NCBI RefSeq assembly: GCF_029894425.1
Contig: NZ_JARXYJ010000001.1
Span: 9,692,501 to 9,756,500 of the forward strand
DNA: 64,000 nt
Direction: 5' to 3'
DNA from: Streptomyces sp. SAI-127
GTDB taxonomy: Bacteria; Actinomycetota; Actinomycetes; Streptomycetales; Streptomycetaceae
This document shows, in pieces, positions 20,108 through 28,561 of this stretch. The stretch's first letter is position 1. Each line of letters starts with the position of its first letter. The notes under the pieces were generated by a model, which saw only the letters and a program-made list of their open reading frames with translations, made no database searches and was not told where the DNA came from. A program made the translations under genes and the position numbers.

Positions 20108-20455
20108 CGACTCCAGCAGGCGCACCAGCACGGTGGCGTGGCTCTGCTCCGGCGTCTTCGAAGCGGTCAGCAGGGTCACGTCTCCCGTGCTCGCCAACTC
20201 CCGGACCCGGTCGAGAAGTCCGGCCGCCTCGGGATCGGCCAGCTCCGCCTCGTAGCGCTCGGCGAACTCCTCGTACGAGCCCTCGCCCTGGTGGTACCAG
20301 CGGCGCAGTTCGGTCGAGGGGGTGAGTGCCTTCGGCCACTCGTCCACACGGGCCGCGTCCTTGGACAGCCCGCGCGGCCACAGCCGGTCGACCAGGACGC
20401 GCACGCCGTCCGCGGGCTCGGGGGGTTCGTAGACACGGCGGACGCGAACGCTCAC
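20105..20455 (-). CDS. DUF488 family protein
   Basis: 116 aa. It matches DUF488 with RVYEPPEPADGVRVLVDRLWPRGLSK, the WPRG-type signature, and FAERYEAELADPEA toward the C-terminus. The family is of unknown function, proposed by others to bind nucleotides or act as a phosphatase-like fold; nothing in this copy decides. The stop codon TAG is part of the right end of the inverted-repeat element, suggesting the reading frame was set or trimmed by that insertion. It is divergent from the M1 peptidase by 138 bp. Confidence 0.85.
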   Translation of the reverse strand: MSVRVRRVYEPPEPADGVRVLVDRLWPRGLSKDAARVDEWPKALTPSTELRRWYHQGEGSYEEFAERYEAELADPEAAGLLDRVRELASTGDVTLLTASKTPEQSHATVLVRLLES

Positions 20456-20593
20456 GGACGACCTCTCGACGAAGGGCGGAGTGCGTCGGGAGCGTACTGC
20501 GCAGCCGGGCGCGACTTGACCTCATCAAGGGTGAGTTGCGGCGCAGGCGGCCTTTAGTGTGAAGCCGTTGCCCCCCCACCTGTAGGAGCGCAC

Positions 20594-21979
20594 GTGCCGA
20601 AGGCCGTCAGACGCACCTTCGTCCTCGCCACCACCCCCCTCGCCCTTGTGGCGCTGCTCGGGGCCGCCGCACCCCCGTCGACGGGATCGTCCGGAGTCGG
20701 CGACCCCTACTTCCCGCTCGCCGGAAACGGCGGATACCACGTCGAGCACTACGACCTGACGCTCGGTTACGACCCGGGCAGCGGCCACCTCGACGGCAAG
20801 GCGGTGCTCACCGCCCGCGCCGCCCAGCGCCTCAGCCGCTTCGATCTCGACTTCGAGGGCCTGACCGTCACCGGTCTGACGGTCGGTCACGCCAAGGCCG
20901 GATTCCGCCGCGACGGACAGGAACTGGTCGTCACCCCGCGGCGCGCCCTGCGCAAGGGGGAACGGTTCACCATCACGGTCACCTACCAGGGCAAGCCCGG
21001 TCCTGTCACCGACCCGGACGGCTCGCTCGACGGCTGGATCCCCACCGACGACGGGGCCTTCGTCGCCGGGGAACCGCAGGGCGCCATGACCTGGTTCCCG
21101 GCGAACAACCACCCCACGGACAAGTCGTCGTACGACTTCACGATCACCGTCCCCAAGGGGCGCACCGCGGTCGCCAACGGCGTCCTCCTCTCCCGGCGGA
21201 CCACGCACGGAAAGACCACGTTCCGCTGGCGCCAGAGCGAGCCCATGGCCGCCTACCTGGCCACAGCCACCGTCGGAAAGTTCGACGTGCAGCAGTTCAC
21301 CACCAAAAGCGGCATCCGGGTCTACAACGCCGTCGACCCCCGCGAGGCCGCCGCGGCAGCCCCGGTCCTCAAGCAACTGCCCTCCGTCCTGGAGTGGGAG
21401 AGCAAGCTGTTCGGGCCCTATCCGTTCCGTGCCGCGGGCTCCATCGTGGACCGCGCCCCGAACGTCGGCTACGCGCTGGAGACCCAGAGCCGTCCGGTCT
21501 ACGACCGGGCACCCGGCCTGAGCACCCTCGTCCACGAGAGCGCCCACCAGTGGTTCGGCGACTCCGTCTCCCTGACCTCGTGGAAGGACATCTGGCTCAA
21601 CGAGGGCTTCGCGACCTACGCGGAGTGGCTCTACGCCGAGCAGCACGGCGGCGACAGCGCGCAGAAGACCTTCGACGGCCTGTACGCGAAGCCCGCGAGC
21701 GACGGCTTGTGGGAATTCCCGCCCGGCGACCCCGGCAGTGGCGCCAACATCTTCGGCACCCCCGTCTACGCCCGTGGCGCCATGACCCTGCACGCGCTGC
21801 GCACGCGCGTCGGCGACCGGGCGTTCTTCCTGATCCTGCGCGCCTGGGCGTCCGGGCACCGCGACGGCACCGGGACCACCGCGCAGTTCCAGCGCCTCGC
21901 GGAACGGGTGTCGGGGAAGGACCTGGACGGCCTGTTCCAGACCTGGCTCTACACACCGGGGAAACCGAACCGGCCCTAG
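20594..21979 (+). CDS. Secreted M1 family metallopeptidase
   Basis: 461 aa. A signal peptide (RRTFVLATTPLALVALLGAA) precedes the M1 N-terminal beta domain (YHVEHYDLTLGYDPGSGHLD). The gluzincin site is complete: HESAHQWFGD holds the HExxH, and the third ligand is the Glu of WLNEGFATYAEW. The exopeptidase GAMEN motif is weaker (VGYALETQSRP), as in a short bacterial clade that lacks the long C-terminal helical domain. It probably removes amino acids from peptides outside the cell. The GTG at 20594 has TAGGAG about 6 bp upstream. It is followed 41 bp later by the L,D-transpeptidase gene. Confidence 0.9.
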   Translation: MPKAVRRTFVLATTPLALVALLGAAAPPSTGSSGVGDPYFPLAGNGGYHVEHYDLTLGYDPGSGHLDGKAVLTARAAQRLSRFDLDFEGLTVTGLTVGHAKAGFRRDGQELVVTPRRALRKGERFTITVTYQGKPGPVTDPDGSLDGWIPTDDGAFVAGEPQGAMTWFPANNHPTDKSSYDFTITVPKGRTAVANGVLLSRRTTHGKTTFRWRQSEPMAAYLATATVGKFDVQQFTTKSGIRVYNAVDPREAAAAAPVLKQLPSVLEWESKLFGPYPFRAAGSIVDRAPNVGYALETQSRPVYDRAPGLSTLVHESAHQWFGDSVSLTSWKDIWLNEGFATYAEWLYAEQHGGDSAQKTFDGLYAKPASDGLWEFPPGDPGSGANIFGTPVYARGAMTLHALRTRVGDRAFFLILRAWASGHRDGTGTTAQFQRLAERVSGKDLDGLFQTWLYTPGKPNRP

Positions 21980-22020
21980 AACCTGACCACTTCCTTACAA
22001 GTGTCGACCAGAGTCTTTCC

Positions 22021-22776
22021 ATGATCACACGCAGAACCCACGTGGCCCTGCTCGCCGCATCCCTGCTTCTCACCGGATGCGGCGGCGGTGCCGTGGCCAA
22101 CACGGAGGGCACGCCCGCTCCCTCTCAGGAGACTTCGGATCCCACGCCCTCGCCCACGCCTTCACCGGAGATATCCGTCGAGGTCGCCCCTCAGCAGATA
22201 CCAGGGCTCGGCCCGAAGACGTGGGCGAAGGTGCCGGCCGACGCCCGACAGGCCGTCGTGGTCACCGGGCGGGGCCGCGACTCGTCGGCCTCCACCGTGG
22301 TCCTGTACGAGCGCACCGAGGCCGGCTGGCAGGCCGGTGCGAGCTGGCCCGCGCACAACGCCCTCAAGGGCTGGACCGACCACCACCTGGCGGGCGACCT
22401 GCGCTCACCGACCGGCGTCTACACCCTCACGGACGCCGGAGGGCTGCTGAAGGACCCCGGCACCAAGCTGCCGTACGACCGCGGCGTCGGCTTCACCGCA
22501 CCCGGCACGGGCTTCGAGGGCGAGCCGCTGGCCGGATCCTTCGACTACGTGATCGCCGTCAACTACAACCGGCAGCCCGGGACTTCACCCCTGGACTGGA
22601 CACGGCCCCTCGGCGCGGGGCGCGGCGGCGGGATATGGCTCCACGTCGACCACGGCGGACCCACCCACGGCTGTGTGAGCATCGCCGAGGACCACATGAA
22701 GGAGCTGCTCCTCACCCTGGACCCGGACCTTCATCCGGTCGTCGTCATGGGCGACGCCAAGTCCCTGGCCCGCTGA
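22021..22776 (+). CDS. L,D-transpeptidase (YkuD) lipoprotein
   Basis: 251 aa. The leader ends in a lipobox (LLLTGC), so the protein is probably anchored to the outer face of the membrane. A Pro/Thr/Ser-rich linker (about residues 30-60) leads to a YkuD-type catalytic domain, with the nucleophile Cys in GGPTHGCVSIAEDH. The nearby HVDH fits the usual His. Such enzymes form 3-3 peptidoglycan cross-links or trim them. The variant form (long GWTDHHLAGDLRSPTGVYTL insert) is common in Streptomyces. It is followed by a response regulator after 18 bp, which may put it under the control of that two-component system. Confidence 0.86.
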   Translation: MITRRTHVALLAASLLLTGCGGGAVANTEGTPAPSQETSDPTPSPTPSPEISVEVAPQQIPGLGPKTWAKVPADARQAVVVTGRGRDSSASTVVLYERTEAGWQAGASWPAHNALKGWTDHHLAGDLRSPTGVYTLTDAGGLLKDPGTKLPYDRGVGFTAPGTGFEGEPLAGSFDYVIAVNYNRQPGTSPLDWTRPLGAGRGGGIWLHVDHGGPTHGCVSIAEDHMKELLLTLDPDLHPVVVMGDAKSLAR

Positions 22777-22794
22777 GCGCTTAGGATCCGCCGG

Positions 22795-23496
22795 GTGTGC
22801 GCACATGTGCTGGTTGCCGAGGACGACGAGATGCAGGCCGAACTCATACGGCGCTCGCTGCTCGCGGAGGGCCATACCGCCACCGTCGTCCACGACGGGC
22901 GGGCGGCGCTGGACGCGGCTCGGCGGCTCGCCCCCGACCTCGTCGTCCTGGACCTGATGCTTCCGGTGATCGACGGGTTCGGCGTGTGCCGGGTGCTGCG
23001 CCGCGACGAGGACATTCCCGTCGTGATGCTCACCGCGCGGTCGGAGGAGGACGACGTCCTGCTGGGCCTGGAGCTGGGCGCCGACGACTACATGACCAAG
23101 CCCTACAGCCCGCGCGAACTGATGGCCCGTATCCGGACCGTCCTCAGGCGCAGCGGGCGGGGCGCGGCCGCCGACCGGCCCGAGGATCCCGTCCTGCGCG
23201 CCGGAGGCCTGGCGGTCGATCCGGTACGGCACGAGGTGCGCTGTGACGGGGCGCCGGTGGAGTGCACGCCGGCCGAGTTCGAGATCCTCCTCGCCATGGT
23301 CGCCGAGCCGGAACGGGTCTTCTCGCGGCGGCAGTTGCTGGAGGTCACCCGGGGCACCGACCGGGCCTCCACCGAACGGGCCGTGGACGTGCACATCATG
23401 AACCTGCGCCGCAAGATCGAGGCCGACCCGCGCCGGCCGGTGCGGCTGCTGACGGTGTTCGGCGTCGGCTACAAGCTCAGCGGCGGGCGCGGATGA
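22795..23496 (+). CDS. OmpR/PhoB-type response regulator
   Basis: 233 aa. Receiver domain with acidic pocket AEDDE, phosphorylation site VVLDLMLPVIDGFG and switch Lys in DYMTKPYSPREL. The C-terminal winged helix runs from FEILLAMVAEPERVFSRRQL to RKIEADPRRPVRLLTVFGVG. The start is a GTG at 22795; its stop overlaps the ATG of the kinase gene. The pair may respond to cell-envelope stress, since the kinase is an extracytoplasmic sensor and the upstream gene encodes a peptidoglycan transpeptidase, but this is inferred. Confidence 0.92.
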   Translation: MCAHVLVAEDDEMQAELIRRSLLAEGHTATVVHDGRAALDAARRLAPDLVVLDLMLPVIDGFGVCRVLRRDEDIPVVMLTARSEEDDVLLGLELGADDYMTKPYSPRELMARIRTVLRRSGRGAAADRPEDPVLRAGGLAVDPVRHEVRCDGAPVECTPAEFEILLAMVAEPERVFSRRQLLEVTRGTDRASTERAVDVHIMNLRRKIEADPRRPVRLLTVFGVGYKLSGGRG

Positions 23497-25322
23497 GCGC
23501 TCGTATACCCCTGCACAAGCGGCTGCTGGTCCGCCTGCTGATCACGTCCGGGCTCATCGCCGTGTGCTCGGTGGCCGCGACCGCCTGGCTGGCCGTGGCG
23601 ACCACCACCCAGGCCCTGCGCGAGGAACAGGGGCAGGCGCTCGCCGACGACATGGAGGTCCTCGCCGAGCTCAGCGGATACGCGGCGACCCACCCCGACT
23701 GGACCGGCGTGACCGCCACCGTGCGCGAGCTGTCCGCGCAGACCGGCCGGCGCATCGCCCTTGTCACCCCCGACCGCAGGACCGTCGCCGACTCGGCTTC
23801 CCGCGGCACCGCCCTGCCGCCGAGCGCCGCCGCCACCGTCGACCCGCTGCGCACCGACACGTACAGCGAACGCGGCGCCCAGATCGGCGGCATCGACCCC
23901 CGGGTGGTCGGCCCCTATCGGCTCACGAAGGGGGAGCGCAGCGAGGTCGACGCCAACGCGCGCAGCCGCCAGTCCTGCTTCGCCCAAAACGGCATCGAGA
24001 CCACCATCGTGCACACCCCGAGCGGCCGGGCGGTCCTCACCGAAGCGGACAGCTCCGTGCAGCCCTCCTATGTGCCCGACGCCTGCGCCGACGGGGTCCT
24101 GAACACGCCGATGCCCACGGAACAGAAGGCCCTGGACGCACTCCAGGCCGGGGCGCGCGCCTGCCTGACCCGTAACGGCCTGCGCGCCGATACACCGCTG
24201 AGTGTCGGCCTCGGGCGCGCGGGCGCCGACTTCCGGTCCCCGTCGCTGGCGCCCGGGTTCGTCAAACAGGACGCGAAGGAGGCACGCGAGGCCCAGGCCT
24301 GCCTCGACGACGCCCGCCGCGCCCAGCTCGACCCGTACGTGGCCCCGGTGGCCGAACTCTTCCTGGGCACCGGGGACACTCCCGCCGTGCTGTTCGACAT
24401 GTCCCCGGCCAACAAGGCCAAGGTCGTGGGCACCGCGGGTCTCGTGCTCGCCGTCACCGTCGCCGCGACCGCGCTGGTCGCCACCCGGCTGGTGCGCCCG
24501 CTGCGCGCGCTCACCGCGGCGGCCCAGCAGCCGCCCGAACTCCATGTGCGCGTCCCCGTCACCACCCGCGACGAGACCGGCATCCTCGCCGCGGCCTTCA
24601 ACGACCTGACCGAGCGCCGCGAACGCCTGGAAGCCCAGCGCAAGGCGATGGTCAGCGACATCGCCCACGAACTCCGCAGCCCGCTCACCAACATCCGCGG
24701 CTGGCTGGAGGTCACCCGGGACGGTGTCGTCGACCCCGACCCCGCCCTGCTCGCCTCCCTGCACGAGGAGGCCCTCGTCCTCCAGCGCGTCATCGACGAC
24801 CTCCAGGACCTGGCCGCCGCCGACGCAGGCACCCTGCGCCTGCACCGGGAGCCCGTCCGCTGCGACGAACTCCTCCAGCAGGTCGCCGCCGCACACCGCG
24901 TCACCGCCGACGCGGCCCGGGTCGAACTGCGCACCGACATCGAGGGCGAGCCCTGGCTGGACGCCGACCCGCTCCGGATGCGGCAGGCGCTCGGCAACCT
25001 GGTCTCCAACGCCCTGCGCCACACCCCGGCCGGCGGCACGGTCACCCTGTCCGCCCGCCGGGACGGCGACGGCATCGCCTTGGCGGTCGCCGACACCGGC
25101 ACCGGCATCGCCCCCGACGACCTGCCCCACGTCTTCGACCGGTTCTGGCGCGCGGAGAAGTCCCGCAGCCGCCGTACCGGGGGATCAGGCCTTGGCCTCC
25201 CCATCGTCCGCCACCTGGTCGCCGCCCACGGCGGAACGGTCGAGGCGGCGAGCGAGCCCGGCGCCGGCAGCCTCTTCACCCTGCGGATGCCCGGGGGCCC
25301 GACGCCCCAGCCGTACCCCTGA
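23493..25322 (+). CDS. Membrane sensor histidine kinase with Cys-bearing sensor domain
   Basis: 609 aa. A first membrane helix (LLITSGLIAVCSVAATAWLA, about residues 13-32) and a second (VVGTAGLVLAVTVAATALVA, about 310-330) enclose a 270-residue extracytoplasmic domain. This domain carries three Cys-containing segments, SCFAQNGIET, ACLTRNGLRA and ACLDDARRAQ, that look like an internal repeat. A HAMP linker, the H box MVSDIAHELRSPLTNIRGWL and the ATPase motifs VADTGTGIAPDDLPHVFDRF and GSGLGLPIV complete the kinase. The ATG overlaps the regulator stop (ATGA). Signal unknown. Confidence 0.92.
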   Translation: MSARIPLHKRLLVRLLITSGLIAVCSVAATAWLAVATTTQALREEQGQALADDMEVLAELSGYAATHPDWTGVTATVRELSAQTGRRIALVTPDRRTVADSASRGTALPPSAAATVDPLRTDTYSERGAQIGGIDPRVVGPYRLTKGERSEVDANARSRQSCFAQNGIETTIVHTPSGRAVLTEADSSVQPSYVPDACADGVLNTPMPTEQKALDALQAGARACLTRNGLRADTPLSVGLGRAGADFRSPSLAPGFVKQDAKEAREAQACLDDARRAQLDPYVAPVAELFLGTGDTPAVLFDMSPANKAKVVGTAGLVLAVTVAATALVATRLVRPLRALTAAAQQPPELHVRVPVTTRDETGILAAAFNDLTERRERLEAQRKAMVSDIAHELRSPLTNIRGWLEVTRDGVVDPDPALLASLHEEALVLQRVIDDLQDLAAADAGTLRLHREPVRCDELLQQVAAAHRVTADAARVELRTDIEGEPWLDADPLRMRQALGNLVSNALRHTPAGGTVTLSARRDGDGIALAVADTGTGIAPDDLPHVFDRFWRAEKSRSRRTGGSGLGLPIVRHLVAAHGGTVEAASEPGAGSLFTLRMPGGPTPQPYP

Positions 25323-25346
25323 TTTTCCTCGTGGCGTGCGGGGTAC
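25321..25346 (+). promoter_or_regulatory. Candidate SigB-type promoter of the DUF6098 gene
   Basis: GATT at 25321-25324, then 16 bp, then GGGTAC at 25341-25346. This fits the GNNT-N14-16-GGGTAC/T pattern described for Streptomyces SigB-group promoters. The -10 end is 35 bp from the ATG. GGGTAC is also part of a 12-bp palindrome CGGGGTACCCCG (25339-25350). Confidence 0.4.
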
Positions 25347-25381
25347 CCCGTATCCCTGCGAAAGGAGAGGGAGGTCGGGAC

Positions 25382-25831
25382 ATGAGCGTGTCGGACGGGT
25401 TGCCGGTGGTACGGACACTCGCTGAACTCGGGAGCCTGACCGAACGGCACGGACAGCTGTACGTCCGCTGGTCGCGCGGCCCCGAGGTCGATCTGGCCCA
25501 CGTGTCCAGCACCGACGAACTCACTGGCGTGTCACTGCCGGGACTGTCGGCGAACCCGCTGGACGTGGAGGAGTGGTGGCAGGACCGCCCCGTCCAGCTG
25601 TGGGTGGCCCGCCGCCTGTACGACTACTCGCACCTTCCGCACGAGAAAGGCCCGGACGTACGCCCCTGGGCCCTCCAGGGCCGCGAGCGGGGCCGGGGGC
25701 CGGACAACGAGCCGCTGGTCACGGACGTGCGGCCGATGTGCTGGATCGACCCCCGGGTGATCGACGAGGCGCGGGCCGAAGTGGACCGGCAGGAGAACTC
25801 CTGGGGCCCGCTGCGCCGCACGGGACGCTGA
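25382..25831 (+). CDS. DUF6098 family protein
   Basis: 149 aa. It shows the family's fixed stretches LYVRWSRGPEVDL, STDELTGVSLPGLSANPLDV, WWQDRP and RRLYDYSHLPHEKG. No signal peptide or membrane segment. The function is unknown; the family is nearly confined to streptomycetes and relatives and often has stress-type promoters. AGGAGAGGGAGG lies about 8-19 bp upstream of the ATG. Its last codons overlap the start of a 22-bp perfect hairpin that ends the transcript. Confidence 0.8.
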   Translation: MSVSDGLPVVRTLAELGSLTERHGQLYVRWSRGPEVDLAHVSSTDELTGVSLPGLSANPLDVEEWWQDRPVQLWVARRLYDYSHLPHEKGPDVRPWALQGRERGRGPDNEPLVTDVRPMCWIDPRVIDEARAEVDRQENSWGPLRRTGR

Positions 25832-25875
25832 CCGGGTCCGGTCGACGCACGTGGCGTCGACCGGACCCGGTCAGC
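25827..25875. terminator. Perfect 22-bp hairpin between convergent genes
   Basis: GCTGACCGGGTCCGGTCGAC + GC at 25827-25848 pairs without mismatch with its complement at 25854-25875 across the 5-nt loop ACGTG. The left arm includes the DUF6098 stop codon. A further partial copy of the right arm (GACCCGGTCAGC, 25891-25902) overlaps the end of the minus-strand Wbl gene, so the structure should stop transcription from both sides. Confidence 0.85.
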
Positions 25876-25897
25876 GGACCCCGGTGAACGGACCCGG

Positions 25898-26152
25898 TCA
25901 GCCGGACCTTCTCCGCGCGGCTGCCGCGCGCCGGGCGAGTGCCCGGCGTTCCGTCTCGCTCGTGCCGCCCCAGACGCCGATTCCCTGCCCGGTGTCGAGG
26001 GCCCACTGAAGACACTGCTCCTGGACGGGGCAGCGCCGGCAGACCGACTTGGCCTGCTCCGTCTGGACCAGTGCGGGGCCGGTGGTGCCGATCGGGAAGA
26101 AGAGGTCCGGGTCCTCGCGGCGGCACGCGGCATGGGTTCGCCAGTTGTCCAT
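25898..26152 (-). CDS. Wbl (WhiB-like) iron-sulfur regulator
   Basis: 84 aa. The four cluster-binding Cys residues are present: one in HAACRREDP and three in SVCRRCPVQEQCLQWAL (CxxCxxxxxC). The G[VI]WGG turn appears as IGVWGGTSETERR and is followed by a basic tail (RRAAAARRRSG). Wbl proteins carry a 4Fe-4S cluster, bind the main sigma factor and alter promoter choice; the short form with FFPIGTTGPALVQTEQAK looks close to the WblE/WhiB1 branch, but I would not fix the paralogue. The ATG at 26152 is preferred to the TTG at 26155. Confidence 0.92.
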   Translation of the reverse strand: MDNWRTHAACRREDPDLFFPIGTTGPALVQTEQAKSVCRRCPVQEQCLQWALDTGQGIGVWGGTSETERRALARRAAAARRRSG

Positions 26153-26262
26153 CAAAAGTCACCTGCGATCGAAGTCGTACGTGCCCTCGTGCATGCCTTA
26201 CTCGGTTTCGGGTCACCTGTCGATGCGTGGTGAAACAATCGGGTCCTGTGGGACGCGCCCGG

Positions 26263-27483
26263 TCACTGCTCCCGCATGCCCCACGGGGAGCCGTACGTGG
26301 TCAGCAGATCGAGGAACGGGCGGGCCGGGAAGGCCTCCGGACCGAGGACGCCCGTGCCGGTCCAGGCGCCGGTGGCGAGGAGTTCGAGGGCGACGACCGG
26401 GTTCACGGCGGTCTGCCACACCACCGCCTGACAGCCGTACTCCGCCATGGACCACTGGTTGTCGACCACGTGGTAGAGGTACACCTCGCGCGGCGCCCCG
26501 TCCCTGACGCCCTTCACCCAGGTGCCCGCACAGGTCTTGCCGTGCATCCGCTCGCCCAGCGTCGCCGGGTCGGGCAGACACGCGGCCACGACGTCCCGGG
26601 GCGAGACCGCGACCGGCCCCGCGGGGCTCGGCACGGTCACCGGCGCGGTGCGGTCCAGGCCGAGCAGGTGCAGCGTCTTCAGCGTCTCGACGAACTCGCG
26701 GCCCAGTCCGTACTTGAAGGTGACCCGGCGGGCACCGACCCAGCGGGGGACGAGCAGTACCTCCTCGTGCTCCACGTTCACGCACTCGACCGGGCCGATG
26801 CCCTCGGGGAAGTCGAAGACCTCCGGCTCGCTGAAGGGTTCCGTCGTGAACCAGCCGCGGTCGGCCTCGTAGACCACGGGAGGGTTCAGGCACTCCTCGA
26901 TGGTGGTCCAGATACTGAAGGAAGGGGCGAAGTCGTAGCCGTCGACGGTGAGATCCGCGCCGTCGCGGACACCGATCTCCTCGATCTCGTCGAAGAGCTC
27001 ATCGGCCGCGTGCCGGGCGAAGACGTCCGAGAGGCCCGGCTCCACACCCATGCCGACGAGGGCCAGGGCGCCCGCCTTCTCCCACTCCTCGGCCTGCGCG
27101 AACTGCTCGTCGCCCAGCTTGACCCCGCACTCCTCGTACGGCCGCTCGGGATGCGGACGCGACAGGGACATCGCCATGTCGACATAGTTCGCCCCGGCGG
27201 AGCGCGCCGCCCGGAACAGGGGCATCACGAACCGCGGGTCGGTGGCGTTGAGGAGGACGTCGCAGGCGTGCCGCTCCAGCAGGGCGGTCACGGCCGACTC
27301 GTCGCTCGCGTCCACGCGCTCGGCGCGGAACCGGTCGGCCCGGTCGCCGAGCGCGGTCACCGCGGCCTCGGCGCGGGCCGGGTCGTAGTCGGCGACGACC
27401 ATGACGTCGAAGAAGGGCCGCCGGGCAGCGATCCGGGTGATGGCCGTGCCGACGCCCCCGGCGCCCACGAGCAGTACGCGCAT
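26263..27483 (-). CDS. Saccharopine dehydrogenase family oxidoreductase
   Basis: 406 aa. The Rossmann motif LLVGAGGVGTAITRIAAR opens the protein, followed by VMVVADYDPARAE (acidic residue selecting NAD(H) at the second strand end). The middle and C-terminal domains fit the saccharopine dehydrogenase/carboxynorspermidine dehydrogenase fold (NYVDMAMSLSRP; LVGMGVEPGLSDVFARHAA). The true substrate is likely an imine formed from an amine and an oxo acid, but it cannot be assigned. The ATG at 27483 is the start of the Rossmann strand. The gene is divergent from the TetR region. Confidence 0.86.
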   Translation of the reverse strand: MRVLLVGAGGVGTAITRIAARRPFFDVMVVADYDPARAEAAVTALGDRADRFRAERVDASDESAVTALLERHACDVLLNATDPRFVMPLFRAARSAGANYVDMAMSLSRPHPERPYEECGVKLGDEQFAQAEEWEKAGALALVGMGVEPGLSDVFARHAADELFDEIEEIGVRDGADLTVDGYDFAPSFSIWTTIEECLNPPVVYEADRGWFTTEPFSEPEVFDFPEGIGPVECVNVEHEEVLLVPRWVGARRVTFKYGLGREFVETLKTLHLLGLDRTAPVTVPSPAGPVAVSPRDVVAACLPDPATLGERMHGKTCAGTWVKGVRDGAPREVYLYHVVDNQWSMAEYGCQAVVWQTAVNPVVALELLATGAWTGTGVLGPEAFPARPFLDLLTTYGSPWGMREQ

Positions 27484-27530
27484 GACAAACACTCCCTTAC
27501 GGGTCGAAGGTCGCAGATGTGCGGGGCCCC

Positions 27531-27986
27531 TGGCGGAGATACAACGCCGTGCGCTCGTTTAAGGTCAATGGCGTTGGCATAAGGAGCCGCCATGCCGAAG
27601 CCCGTGGTCCCCGAGGACAGGCGCCGTCGGCGCAGGCCCACCAGGAGCGGGACCGTGCTGTCCGAGGGGCTGATCGTGGAGACGGCTCTGCGGATGCTCC
27701 GCGAGCACGGCAGCACCGGCCTCACCGCCCGCCGCCTGGGCCTGGCCCTGGACGTTGATGGCGGAGATGCAACGCCGTGCGCTCGTTCAAGGTCAGTGGC
27801 GTTGGCATAAGGAGCCGCCATGCCGAAGCCCGTGGTCCCCGAGGACAGGCGCCGTCGGCGCAGGCCCACCAGGAGCGGGACCGTGCTGTCCGAGGGGCTG
27901 ATCGTGGAGACGGCTCTGCGGATGCTCCGCGAGCACGGCAGCACCGGCCTCACCGCCCGCCGCCTGGGCCTGGCCCTGGACGCCGA
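27531..27986 (+). repeat. 228-bp tandem duplication of a TetR promoter and 5' coding region
   Basis: 27531-27758 and 27759-27986 are near-identical direct copies. Each holds about 61 bp of upstream sequence and the first 54 codons of the TetR gene. The coding parts are identical; three upstream bases differ, all transitions (for example GTTTAAGGTCAATGG in copy 1, GTTCAAGGTCAGTGG in copy 2). The event is recent or an assembly effect. Confidence 0.93.
27592..27810 (+). pseudogene. Truncated duplicate of the TetR gene 5' end
   Basis: 72 aa. The first 54 residues equal those of the full TetR gene at 27820 (MPKPVVPEDRRRRRRPT onward); the remaining 18 come from reading into the second copy's promoter region and stop at a TAA there. 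The fragment ends just before the recognition helix (the intact protein goes on with DPSTLYRYF), so it cannot bind DNA as a TetR protein. Its RBS (AAGGAG) is intact, so a short peptide could still be made. Confidence 0.85.
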
Positions 27987-28524
27987 CCCGAGCACGCTCT
28001 ACCGCTACTTCCGCGGCATGGACGACCTGACGCTGGCCATCGGCGACGCCCTGATCGGGCAGGCGCTGGAGGGCTGGGCGCCGACGGGGCGGTGGCGGCA
28101 CGATCTGCGCGAGGTGGGCCTGCGCATCCACGCCGCGTACGTCGCTCATCCCCAGGCCGCCGTGCTGACGACCAGCAGGGTCACCGGCCGGACCAACGAA
28201 CTGGCCGCGGACGAGGCCGTCCTGGACGTCCTGCGCAGGGCGGGCTTCCCGCTGCCGGACACCGTGCGGATCTACCACGCCTTCATCGACCAGACGCTGG
28301 CCTTCGCGGCCCTGGACGCGGCGTCCCTGGCCCTGCCGAGTGCGGCGCTGGACGCCGACGAGTCCATGTGGCGCTCGACGTACGCCCGCTTGCCCGGCGA
28401 CCGCTACCCCCGCATCGCGGAGGCGGCACCTCTGCTGGCCACCCGCATGGTCACCAGCGCCTATCCGACGGCCTTGGACATGCTCCTGGACAGCGCGGAG
28501 AGGGAGCTGGGCAGCGCCCCGTAA
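27820..28524 (+). CDS. TetR family transcriptional regulator
   Basis: 234 aa. The DNA-binding domain runs from EGLIVETALRMLREHG to LALDADPSTLYRYFRGMDDL, with an Arg-rich N-terminal tail (EDRRRRRRPTR) that may touch the minor groove. The long C-terminal domain is of the type seen in regulators of redox enzymes and exporters; no ligand can be named. AAGGAG is 8 bp before the ATG. It is divergent from the saccharopine-dehydrogenase-like gene, its most likely target. Its promoter is the second copy of the 228-bp duplication, and readthrough from the first copy is also possible. Confidence 0.88.
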   Translation: MPKPVVPEDRRRRRRPTRSGTVLSEGLIVETALRMLREHGSTGLTARRLGLALDADPSTLYRYFRGMDDLTLAIGDALIGQALEGWAPTGRWRHDLREVGLRIHAAYVAHPQAAVLTTSRVTGRTNELAADEAVLDVLRRAGFPLPDTVRIYHAFIDQTLAFAALDAASLALPSAALDADESMWRSTYARLPGDRYPRIAEAAPLLATRMVTSAYPTALDMLLDSAERELGSAP

Positions 28525-28561
28525 CGGATCCGCCGTCCCCCGACGGCTTGGAGCGGCGGTT

